Shown: one piece after another, positions 15,204 through 21,640 of the stretch
Numbering within the stretch: position 1 is the stretch's first letter
Layout: each line of letters begins with the position of its first letter
Assembly (NCBI GenBank): GCA_902500695.1
Contig: CABVRQ010000001.1
Span: 114,958-136,597, forward strand
Source of the DNA: an uncultured Nitrospira sp.
GTDB lineage: Bacteria > Nitrospirota > Nitrospiria > Nitrospirales > UBA8639
Length of the DNA stretch: 21,640 bases
Direction of reading: 5' to 3'
Translations under genes and position numbers: made by a program
The notes under the pieces: generated by a model
Told to the model about the DNA's origin: nothing
Seen by the model: only the letters and a program-made list of their open reading frames with translations
Database searches by the model: none

Positions 15204-17159
15204 ATGAGTGGACCATCAGCTCATCCTATCAGAAATGATATTCAGGGCCTTCGCGCCCTGGCAATATCCATGGTACTCATTTTTCATGCGGGCTTTCCTT
15301 TTTTAAAAGGCGGCTATATCGGTGTAGACGTGTTCTTTGTGATTTCTGGGTACCTCATCACACGCCTGCTTATTATTGAAAGGGAAAAACACGGTCGCGT
15401 TAATCTTCTGGCATTTTACGCCCGTCGCATCCGGCGACTTCTTCCCGCGGCCTCAGTGGCGCTGGCAGGGACATCCTTAGTGGGCTTCTTTCTTTTTTCC
15501 CCCCTTGAGCAAAGTAATCTGATTCGGTCTTTTTTCGCTTCTATACTCTATGTCAGTAATCTGTGGTTTGCTTTTCAGGCAACCGATTATTTAGGGGAGG
15601 ATACCAATGCTGACCCTTTCCTTCACACATGGTCGTTATCGGTGGAGGAGCAATTTTATCTCATCTGGCCTTTTCTCATCTTATTGGCCACCCTCAAAAA
15701 GACCGGAAGCAACCATTCCTTCAAACTGACTATCTTAATCGGATCGGTGTTTGTCCTTTCGTTTGTTTCCAGTTTAATCATGGGAGGACTTTACCAACCC
15801 TGGGCGTTTTTTGGATCTCCGTTTCGTGCCTGGGAATTTGCAACCGGTGCGCTCGGATTTCTTCTTGTTCACAGAAACATGCACTTGCCTGAACCACTGC
15901 ATAAACTGGGCGTATCGATAGGAATTGGGGCCATCCTTCTCGCAGGAATTCTTTATGACAAGTCAACACCCTTCCCCGGCCTTTATGCCTTGCTTCCCAC
16001 AGGGGGAACACTGCTGGTCCTGATTGGAGATCATCAAAAAAACTGGTTCGTGGATGTATCCAGGATCCCCTGGGTCCGGTGGTTAGGCGATATCTCCTAT
16101 TCTCTCTACCTCTGGCATTGGCCTCTTATTGTGATCCCCCTGTCATTAACAGGAGAGCTATCCTTATGGGAAAGAATCGGGTTGGTAGCCCTGTCACTCG
16201 CTCTGGGAGGTTTTTCCTACAAATACATCGAAAACCCGATCCGTTTTAATGCAACGCTTGCACGTTCCACCTTTAAAGGGCTAGCTCTCGGGGCCACGTT
16301 AACAATTTTTGGTATTGCCCTGACCTTTACGCTAAGAGGTTTTGTAAAGGCCGAACTCAACACCCCTCTGCAAAAAGATATTCTTGCCGCACGTTCACTC
16401 ATCCCAACCGTCTACCAGGATGGGTGCCATGCCTCCTATGCCGACATCGAATTTTCAGAATGTAGTTATGGGGTGCCCTCTTCCCAAAAAACCCTTGTCC
16501 TGTTTGGTGATTCACATGCCGCACAATGGTTCCCCGCTATTGAGGCATTTTCAAAGCAGCATGGATATAGGCTTGTGTCCTTGACCAAGTCGGCTTGCCC
16601 TTCCGCACACATCATTCCTTACAACGCAGCTTATGGCCGATCCTATACAGAATGTGGAGCCTGGCAAAATCTTGTTCTTGAACGGATTGCCCAAGAACGT
16701 CCGCTGTTGGTCATTTTGAGTAATTCAAGCCGCTATAGCAGCACCAGTGGACATTCGAGTGCTAACCCCGAATGGTGGATCGGGGGGATAAAAGAAACAC
16801 TCGCCACGATTCAACGGACAGGGGCTCAAGTCGCGATAATACGAGACACTCCAAGTTTATCCCATGATATTCCAATTTGCCTTTCGCGGGCGGCCTGGGG
16901 AGGAACTCCGTTATCAAACTGTGATGACCCGAAGACTCAAGTTCTCAACCAAACATTTTTCGCATTGGACCAGGAAGCAGCCAAGGACTTTCCAACAGTG
17001 CGCTTTGTGGATTTTTCAGACATTCTTTGTCCGGGAGACAGCTGCCCGGCACGAATAAATGGTCATACCGGCTATAGGGACCAACATCATCTTGCCATCC
17101 CTACGGTGCTTGACTTGGCCGAATCCATGCATGATGAGCTAAGAGATATCCTGCAGTAA
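15204..17159 (+). CDS. Acyltransferase-3 (OafA/YrhL type) with C-terminal SGNH domain
   Basis: 651-aa membrane O-acyltransferase. The N-terminal acyltransferase-3 domain (about residues 8-350, ten membrane segments) starts with DIQGLRALAISMVLIFHAG, giving the family R-x10-H motif (R17, H28). It also has GGYIGVDVFFVISGYLIT and ARRIRRLLPA. A linker leads to an SGNH hydrolase-like domain (about 390-651) with nucleophile block LFGDSHAAQW (Ser near 436) and the late DQHHL His. Family members pass acyl groups across the membrane and attach them to O-antigen, peptidoglycan or other glycans. No ribosome site is obvious. The gene is visibly more AT- and T-rich than lhr, has no glycan-synthesis neighbours, and is followed seven bases after its stop by a broken copy of the lhr 5' end, all consistent with acquisition. 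The acceptor is unknown. Confidence 0.9.
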   Translation: MSGPSAHPIRNDIQGLRALAISMVLIFHAGFPFLKGGYIGVDVFFVISGYLITRLLIIEREKHGRVNLLAFYARRIRRLLPAASVALAGTSLVGFFLFSPLEQSNLIRSFFASILYVSNLWFAFQATDYLGEDTNADPFLHTWSLSVEEQFYLIWPFLILLATLKKTGSNHSFKLTILIGSVFVLSFVSSLIMGGLYQPWAFFGSPFRAWEFATGALGFLLVHRNMHLPEPLHKLGVSIGIGAILLAGILYDKSTPFPGLYALLPTGGTLLVLIGDHQKNWFVDVSRIPWVRWLGDISYSLYLWHWPLIVIPLSLTGELSLWERIGLVALSLALGGFSYKYIENPIRFNATLARSTFKGLALGATLTIFGIALTFTLRGFVKAELNTPLQKDILAARSLIPTVYQDGCHASYADIEFSECSYGVPSSQKTLVLFGDSHAAQWFPAIEAFSKQHGYRLVSLTKSACPSAHIIPYNAAYGRSYTECGAWQNLVLERIAQERPLLVILSNSSRYSSTSGHSSANPEWWIGGIKETLATIQRTGAQVAIIRDTPSLSHDIPICLSRAAWGGTPLSNCDDPKTQVLNQTFFALDQEAAKDFPTVRFVDFSDILCPGDSCPARINGHTGYRDQHHLAIPTVLDLAESMHDELRDILQ

Positions 17160-17165
17160 CACATT

Positions 17166-17310
17166 CGTTTTTCCGGAGCCGGTGGGTACGGAAATCAGCG
17201 TATGCTGTCCGGAATGAATGGCGGGCCAACCGGCGCACTATAACGGTCGGCTCACCCTGCCCGGTCGTGAACCATTTTTGAACAACCGGATGAAACGACT
17301 AAACCGGCAG
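17166..17310 (-). pseudogene. Decayed second copy of the lhr 5' end
   Basis: This block matches 14474-14621, the first ~50 codons of lhr, in the same orientation over about 145 bases, with roughly four of five or more positions identical by eye. It covers the ATG region through Walker A. It is clearly non-functional: the ATG is CTG, codon 4 is TAG, and a two-base deletion shifts the frame in the middle. The match starts seven bases after the acyltransferase stop and fades just upstream of the former start codon. Together with the intact copy it brackets the acyltransferase segment as direct repeats. Confidence 0.85.
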
Positions 17311-17318
17311 AGAATCGC

Positions 17319-17495
17319 TCATGGCCTCAAGTGAGGGACTTCCAAGGTTTGAAGGTTTGGTGGAAGGGGATGAACGTATTGGAGGTACGCATTTCCAGGA
17401 AGAACAAACACGGCCGATACCAGCAGATGATGGACGGCGATGACCGCCAAAATGAACCAATGGTCTTTCACGAATCCAAGGCAAAAATTCCGCAT
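17319..17495 (-). CDS. Possible small membrane protein or gene remnant (58 aa)
   Basis: A short frame beginning MRNFCLGFVKDHWF, with one hydrophobic segment (FILAVIAVHHLLVSAVFVL) and a Pro-rich end. No ribosome site precedes the ATG and no family is recognised. It lies just upstream of the decayed lhr copy, on the same strand, so it may be what stood before lhr originally. An overlapping longer frame on the same strand (17299-17589) lacks protein-like composition. Low confidence that it is expressed. Confidence 0.25.
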   Translation of the reverse strand: MRNFCLGFVKDHWFILAVIAVHHLLVSAVFVLPGNAYLQYVHPLPPNLQTLEVPHLRP

Positions 17496-17665
17496 TCTGA
17501 CCCAACAGGTTAGGATCAGTTGAAACCACTATGCAAACCAGATGTATTATTTTCACATCCTGGTCCAATTTTTTTTCGTCCAACCCCAACCAGTTCCTGA
17601 CTGATCAGAATAACCAACATGAAAAACTCTGCCGACCGGATACAGCCCAACATGTTCATTGCGTC

Positions 17666-19096
17666 TCACTTCTGTCGTTGCGCTTCACGGGCGATGCCCC
17701 TGATCATCCCCCGAAACACCAATTCGTGAAGCGGCCAGACTCCATACCAATACACCAACCCGCTCAGACCGATGGGGTCAAAACTGGCGGTTTGAGTAAT
17801 CTTCGAGCCAGCGTCATCAGCTTCCACCAGAAACTCGAGCCAGGCCCGTCCGGGCAATTTCATTTCGGCAAAGAGCCGAAGGCGCGCCCCCGGTTCAATG
17901 GCTTCCACCCGCCACCAATCCACCACATCGCCCACGCGCAACCCTTCCGGATCACGACGGCCACGGCGAAGCCCGACCCCACCCGCCAAAAGATCCAACC
18001 ATCCGCGAAGCGTCCACAGCCAATTGGCAAAGTACCAACCGGTTCGACCGCCGATACGCTGGATCGGACGAAAGGCGACGGCAGGTGGAACCGGCACGTG
18101 TGACGTGCGCACATCGAGCAGGCGGTTGCCGAATCGTACCCCTCCGTACTGACGCACATCCCCAGCCGCAGACTGCGCATCCGACCAACGTGACGCAGCC
18201 AGTTCCCGCTCCTCATGGCGCAACGCACGCGCAATCGCATCACGGACGCTGATGGGCTCGATCGCAAAAAGACGGCGCGCGGTATCATCGCGAACCACCG
18301 TAGGATACTTAATGCTTTGGATGAGCTTACGTCCGACGCGCGCATACAATGGTGTGACAAGACCAAGCCACAGACTCGACAATCGCGGCGTCAGCACTGG
18401 CACAGGAATCATGAGCCGCCGCAATCCCCGCTGGCGCGCATACTCCTGCATCAAATCTCCATAGGACACGACATCGTCTCCCCCGATCTCCACAATACGG
18501 CTTTCAGGAAGCGGCACGTCGAGAGCGGCATAGAGATAGGCCAGCACATCATCAATTCCTATTGGTTGGGCGGGTACACGGACCCAGCTCGGTGTCAGCA
18601 TGACCGGTAATCGCTCAACCAGAGTGCGGATCATTTCAAACGACAGACTGCCGGATCCCAGCACGATAGAGGCACGCAACTCCATGACCGGCACGCCGGA
18701 ATTCCGGAGAATCTCGCCCACCTCATGTCGGCTACGCAGATGGGGCGACAGAGACTCACGGTCGTCGCCAAGCCCTCCGAGATAGATGAGGCGTGTCAGG
18801 CCCGCGGCGCGAGCCGCCTCGCCGAAGTTACGCGCGGCACGGCGGTCCGTCTCCTCGAAACTGCCGGATGCCCCCATGGAATGCACCAGATAATAGGCGG
18901 CTTCCACATTGTGCATTCCCCTGGCCAGGCTGTCGGGATCAAGCACGTCTCCTGCCACGACCTCAACCCCGGAACCAACCCGGGAATGAAGATGCTCGGG
19001 TCTCCGCACGAGACATCTCACATGGCGACCCTCTTGCTCAAGGCGGCCGAGCAGCCTCCCGCCCACATAGCCTGTCGCTCCTGTCAGAAGAATCAT
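17666..19096 (-). CDS. SDR-family NAD(P)-binding protein with C-terminal DUF2867
   Basis: 476 aa from the ATG at 19096. It begins directly with the atypical/extended SDR nucleotide motif MILLTGATGYVGGRLL (TGATGYVGG). VVAGDVLDPDSL and YYLVHSMG follow, as in YbjT-like proteins, which lack the classic YxxxK. The last ~150 residues, from AFRPIQRIGGRTGWYFANWLWTLRG through GDVVDWWRVEAIEPGARLRLFAEM to SGLVYWYGVWPLHELVF, match DUF2867, a lipid-binding-like beta fold often fused to such SDR domains. The reaction is unknown; redox or NADPH sensing are possible. The frame is open to 19180, but that start lies in the terminal repeat of a dispersed element, so the family-like start is preferred (GGAG lies about ten bases upstream). 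It is divergent from fdhD. Confidence 0.88.
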   Translation of the reverse strand: MILLTGATGYVGGRLLGRLEQEGRHVRCLVRRPEHLHSRVGSGVEVVAGDVLDPDSLARGMHNVEAAYYLVHSMGASGSFEETDRRAARNFGEAARAAGLTRLIYLGGLGDDRESLSPHLRSRHEVGEILRNSGVPVMELRASIVLGSGSLSFEMIRTLVERLPVMLTPSWVRVPAQPIGIDDVLAYLYAALDVPLPESRIVEIGGDDVVSYGDLMQEYARQRGLRRLMIPVPVLTPRLSSLWLGLVTPLYARVGRKLIQSIKYPTVVRDDTARRLFAIEPISVRDAIARALRHEERELAASRWSDAQSAAGDVRQYGGVRFGNRLLDVRTSHVPVPPAVAFRPIQRIGGRTGWYFANWLWTLRGWLDLLAGGVGLRRGRRDPEGLRVGDVVDWWRVEAIEPGARLRLFAEMKLPGRAWLEFLVEADDAGSKITQTASFDPIGLSGLVYWYGVWPLHELVFRGMIRGIAREAQRQK

Positions 19097-19175
19097 GGGT
19101 ATGATGCTCCGCGAGTATTCGATCTTTTCCATCGTACCAGGAACAAGACATGGGATGTGTATTGGTTGGTTGTTC

Positions 19176-19285
19176 GTCATTCTGAGCCCATTCGGTTGAC
19201 CTCAGGTCAGACTCTGCGAGGAATCTGTGCCCAAGGCGAAAGGCCCTTGCGGCTCAGCTAGATCCCTCGGGGACCTCAGGATGAC
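19176..19285. repeat. Dispersed ~100-bp hairpin repeat, copy B
   Basis: Bounded by GTCATTCTGAG and its imperfect inverse CTCAGGATGAC (one mismatch). It contains the shared internal blocks GAATCTGTGCCC and CTAGATCC. It sits upstream of the SDR gene on the SDR/fdhD divergent side and is 110 bases long. Confidence 0.75.
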
Positions 19286-19323
19286 AAGGAAATTAAATGA
19301 GACAAATCGTGCCTTTTCAGATT

Positions 19324-19421
19324 GTCATTCTGAGCGATAGCGAAGGATCTGTGCCCCCGAATGGACACCTCATGTCTAAGCCAGATCCTTCGATGGACCT
19401 TGCCGAATGGGTCAGGATGAC
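19324..19421. repeat. Dispersed ~100-bp hairpin repeat, copy C
   Basis: It starts GTCATTCTGAGCGATAGCGAAGG, the most complete left end of the three copies, and ends GGTCAGGATGAC. Internal GGATCTGTGCCC and CCAGATCC are themselves inverse to each other, so the transcript could fold into a long hairpin. It lies 38 bases from copy B, in the same orientation. Confidence 0.75.
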
Positions 19422-19447
19422 AGCCGGGAATAATTCTTTCATTGTGC

Positions 19448-19490
19448 GTATGGGGAGGAATCGAGGTATAATGAAGCTGTTCCTCCATAC
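19448..19490 (+). promoter_or_regulatory. Candidate fdhD promoter with overlapping dyad
   Basis: A perfect -10 TATAAT lies at 19467-19472, with a weak TTGTGC about 19 bases upstream, placing the start of transcription near 19479 and a leader of about 65 bases before fdhD. The -10 is centred in an inverted repeat: gtatggggaggaa (19448-19460) against ttcctccatac (19480-19490), 11 pairs with two extra G. This could be an operator or a leader hairpin. Confidence 0.5.
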
Positions 19491-19543
19491 AAACGAAGGG
19501 CCGTCTTTCCATTGGCCCGTTGAAATGCCAAGAGGTTCGGAGT

Positions 19544-20551
19544 ATGGCCACCAAGCTCTATTCCACACATCACAACACCCTCTCCGGGGTTGCTGACAGT
19601 CCGGCTTCCCGCTCCAGACAAGACACCACAGCTCGCCAGGTACTCCGCTCCGGGACCGGCCAATTAGCCGTTGAAGAACCGCTGGAGATCCGCCTGGAGT
19701 ATTGGACCAATGGAGTTCCACAACAGAAAAGCGTGTCAATCACCATGCGGACTCCCGGACACGATGTGGAACTGGCCGCAGGATTTCTGTTTACCGAAGG
19801 GATCATTGCCGGATGGAACGACATCAAACACATTCGCCCATGCGGACCAATCGTCGAAGGCGAGGACTTTCAGAATATTGTGCGAGTGAAGCTGCACTCC
19901 ACGGTGACAGTAAAGACCACGACCATGGACCGGAATTTTTATACCACCTCCAGTTGTGGAATCTGCGGAAAAACTTCCATCGAGGCCCTCAAAATCAACA
20001 ACCAATTCGGCCAAACCATTAAACATCTCACCTCCCCTTCCGTCACACCAAACATGCTATTCTGTCTGCCGGAACGGATGACGGCCCGGCAACTGCTCTT
20101 TCAGCAAACGGGAGGCTGTCATGCCTCAGGCCTGTTTGATGAGAAAGGCGCTCTGCTCTGTGTGCGGGAGGATGTCGGGCGCCACAATGCCTTGGATAAA
20201 GTGATCGGGTGGGCGCTGATGAATAACCTGCTGCCCTTACACAATCATGTGGTTCTTGTGAGCGGGCGGGCGAGCTTCGAACTGATGCAGAAATCCTCCA
20301 TGGGCGGCATTCCGTTTGTTGCCGCCGTGGGCGCACCCTCCACACTTGCGGTGCAAATGGCAGAAGAATTCAACATGACCCTGGTGGGATTTTTAGACCG
20401 GCGACGCATGACGGTCTATCACGACTCCGGACGAATACAAGACCACCAGGCCCCACAATCAGAGGACACAGGTGGACGAACAACGCGACATACCGGAAGC
20501 CCCGTCAACTCCGACGTGGGAAATCCCGATCGACGATTCCCGCGACCTTAA
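19544..20551 (+). CDS. fdhD: Formate dehydrogenase accessory sulfurtransferase FdhD
   Basis: 335 aa. FdhD takes sulfur from a cysteine desulfurase and passes it to the molybdenum cofactor so that formate dehydrogenase-type enzymes become active. The sulfur-carrying motif is SSCGICGKTS (Cys138 and Cys141). Other family blocks are LAVEEPLEIRL, ELAAGFLFTEGII, REDVGRHNALDKVIG, VSGRASFELMQKS and AAVGAPSTLAVQMAEEFNMTLVGFL. I chose the ATG at 19544 because AGAGG precedes it by eight bases; an ATG at 19520 would add eight residues. The last ~40 residues (Arg/Pro/Asp-rich) extend past the usual FdhD end, and their DNA overlaps the start of the next gene. The pairing with a YdeP-type molybdoenzyme identifies the likely client. 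Confidence 0.94.
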   Translation: MATKLYSTHHNTLSGVADSPASRSRQDTTARQVLRSGTGQLAVEEPLEIRLEYWTNGVPQQKSVSITMRTPGHDVELAAGFLFTEGIIAGWNDIKHIRPCGPIVEGEDFQNIVRVKLHSTVTVKTTTMDRNFYTTSSCGICGKTSIEALKINNQFGQTIKHLTSPSVTPNMLFCLPERMTARQLLFQQTGGCHASGLFDEKGALLCVREDVGRHNALDKVIGWALMNNLLPLHNHVVLVSGRASFELMQKSSMGGIPFVAAVGAPSTLAVQMAEEFNMTLVGFLDRRRMTVYHDSGRIQDHQAPQSEDTGGRTTRHTGSPVNSDVGNPDRRFPRP

Positions 20552-21640
20552 ACTTGACGCACCCTCCAGGTGTGCCGGGGGTCTCCCAGCCATTCTCACT
20601 TCCCTACAACACACCACGCATGAACCGGGCTTGAGGCGAGGTGGCCAGGCGCTCCTGAAGGTCAATCAAAAGCAGGGGTTTGATTGCCCGGGCTGTGGCT
20701 GGCCCGATCCCGATGGTGCGCGGGCCATCACCGAGTTTTGTGAAAACGGCGTCAAAGCCGTCGCCCACGAAGCCACCACCACCGTCATCACCAAAGAATT
20801 TTTCCAACGACATTCCCTTGAGCAACTGGGCCGGCAATCGGATTATTGGCTCGGGCAGCAGGGACGCCTCATCCGTCCGATGATCAAGCGGAGCGAAGAT
20901 ACGCATTATCATCCCATCTCCTGGACCTCGGCATTTGACACCATCGCCGGGCACCTCAATGACCTCGACGATCCCAACGAAGCCATCTTCTATACATCCG
21001 GGCGCACCAGCAACGAAGCCGCCTTTCTCTATCAACTCTTCGCGCGACTCTATGGCACCAACAATCTGCCCGATTCCTCCAACATGTGCCACGAGTCCAG
21101 CAGCGTGGCGTTAAAAGAAGTCATCGGCATCGGCAAAGCCACCGTCACGCTCGATGATTTCGACAAGGCCGACGCCATCTTCATCCTGGGACAAAATCCC
21201 GGCACCAACCATCCGCGTATGCTCGCCACACTTCAGCAGGCAGCCCGGCGGGGCTGTCAGATTGTCAGCATCAACCCGCTTCCTGAAGCCGGCACCACCC
21301 GGTTCATTCATCCCCGGGAAGTCACCAACTGGCTGGGCCAGGGAACCCCGATCGCCACGCTGTTTCTCCCCGTCAAAATCAACGGCGACGTCCCCCTGCT
21401 CAAAGGCATCATGAAGGAACTGCTCATGCGGGAAGCCAGGCAGCCGGGCTCCATCCTCGACCTGCCGTTCATCCAGGAATACACCGAAGGCTTCGACCAC
21501 TTCGCCACCGTCCTTCTGAACATGCCATGGGAGCAAATTGAGGAAGGCAGCGGCATTGCGCGGGAAGACATTCAAAAGGCCGCCGATATTGCTGAACAAG
21601 CCAGGAGTATCATCTGCACCTGGGCCATGGGCATGACCCA
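20472..21640 (+). CDS. FdhF/YdeP-family molybdopterin oxidoreductase, 3' end beyond right edge
   Basis: The frame starts at GTG 20472, with AGAGGA five bases upstream (20461-20466), and stays open to the window end (389 codons seen; such proteins usually have about 750). N-terminal family features are CAGGLPAILTSL, RRGGQALLKVNQKQGFDCPGCGWPDP (Cys72, Cys75), NGVKAVAHEATT, IFYTSGRTSNEAAFLYQLFARLYGTNN and SSNMCHESSSVALKEVIGIGKATVTLDDF. In the last of these, Cys takes the place where formate dehydrogenases have Cys/Sec. A nucleotide-binding part with DAIFILGQNPGTNHPRML follows. This is the TIGR01701/YdeP branch of bis-MGD enzymes; its substrate is not firmly known, and formate dehydrogenase activity is only suggested. 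It overlaps fdhD by 80 bases in another frame, so the two are probably translationally coupled. Confidence 0.92.
   Translation, partial: MDEQRDIPEAPSTPTWEIPIDDSRDLKLDAPSRCAGGLPAILTSLQHTTHEPGLRRGGQALLKVNQKQGFDCPGCGWPDPDGARAITEFCENGVKAVAHEATTTVITKEFFQRHSLEQLGRQSDYWLGQQGRLIRPMIKRSEDTHYHPISWTSAFDTIAGHLNDLDDPNEAIFYTSGRTSNEAAFLYQLFARLYGTNNLPDSSNMCHESSSVALKEVIGIGKATVTLDDFDKADAIFILGQNPGTNHPRMLATLQQAARRGCQIVSINPLPEAGTTRFIHPREVTNWLGQGTPIATLFLPVKINGDVPLLKGIMKELLMREARQPGSILDLPFIQEYTEGFDHFATVLLNMPWEQIEEGSGIAREDIQKAADIAEQARSIICTWAMGMT

Noticed and set aside
17299..17589. 96-codon minus-strand frame over the lhr remnant border
   Set aside because: Ser/Pro/Arg-rich text typical of an off-frame reading; the overlapping 58-codon frame reads more like a protein, and even that one is doubtful.
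20604..21599. Two long minus-strand frames (20604-21092 and 21111-21599) opposite the YdeP-type gene
   Set aside because: Antisense shadows of a high-GC gene. The plus-strand frame carries all the family motifs, while the minus-strand text has none.
1..21640. CRISPR array, toxin-antitoxin pair, phage or transposase genes
   Set aside because: No regularly spaced repeats, no antitoxin/toxin signatures and no integrase or transposase motifs were seen on either strand.

Overview
The window is about 21.6 kb of ordinary-looking bacterial chromosome with moderately high GC. The gene set fits an aerobic Gram-negative from Nitrospirota (Nitrospira-like): predicted periplasmic proteins and a lipoprotein, a TIGR03862-type flavoprotein, FdhD with an FdhF/YdeP-type oxidoreductase, and short dispersed hairpin repeats. 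That assignment is inference, since no rRNA or other taxonomic marker is present. I see no CRISPR array, tRNA, rRNA, prophage or recognisable transposase.

Left part (1-5676), mostly minus strand: a secreted trypsin-like (HtrA-type) protease cut by the left edge, a mismatch-specific uracil-DNA glycosylase (MUG/TDG), a periplasmic TPR protein and a TIGR03862-family flavoprotein. Two small plus-strand genes of unknown function follow. The second one overlaps the 3' end of prmA (ribosomal protein L11 methyltransferase) tail to tail.

Middle (5892-14621): a MutS-like ATPase with four predicted membrane segments (plus strand), then minus-strand genes for a small zinc-ribbon protein and a lipoprotein. 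A likely two-gene operon comes next: a full-length Lhr-type helicase followed, with a 4-base overlap, by a VanZ-like membrane protein that carries a carbohydrate-binding-like tail.

Right part (14622-21640): an orphan OafA-type O-acyltransferase with a C-terminal SGNH domain, visibly more AT-rich than its neighbours. It is bracketed by the true 5' end of lhr and a second, decayed copy of that 5' end. This arrangement suggests insertion or duplication at lhr. Beyond it lie an SDR/DUF2867 oxidoreductase (minus) and the divergent fdhD-ydeP pair (plus). fdhD and ydeP overlap by 80 bases, and ydeP runs off the right edge. The fdhD/SDR divergent region holds two copies of a roughly 100-bp hairpin repeat; a third, degraded copy lies near 7.8 kb.

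No wholly new multi-gene system stands out. The best leads are the lhr-5'-end duplication around the acyltransferase, the membrane-bound MutS homologue, the Lhr/VanZ-CBM pairing, and the dispersed palindromic repeats.
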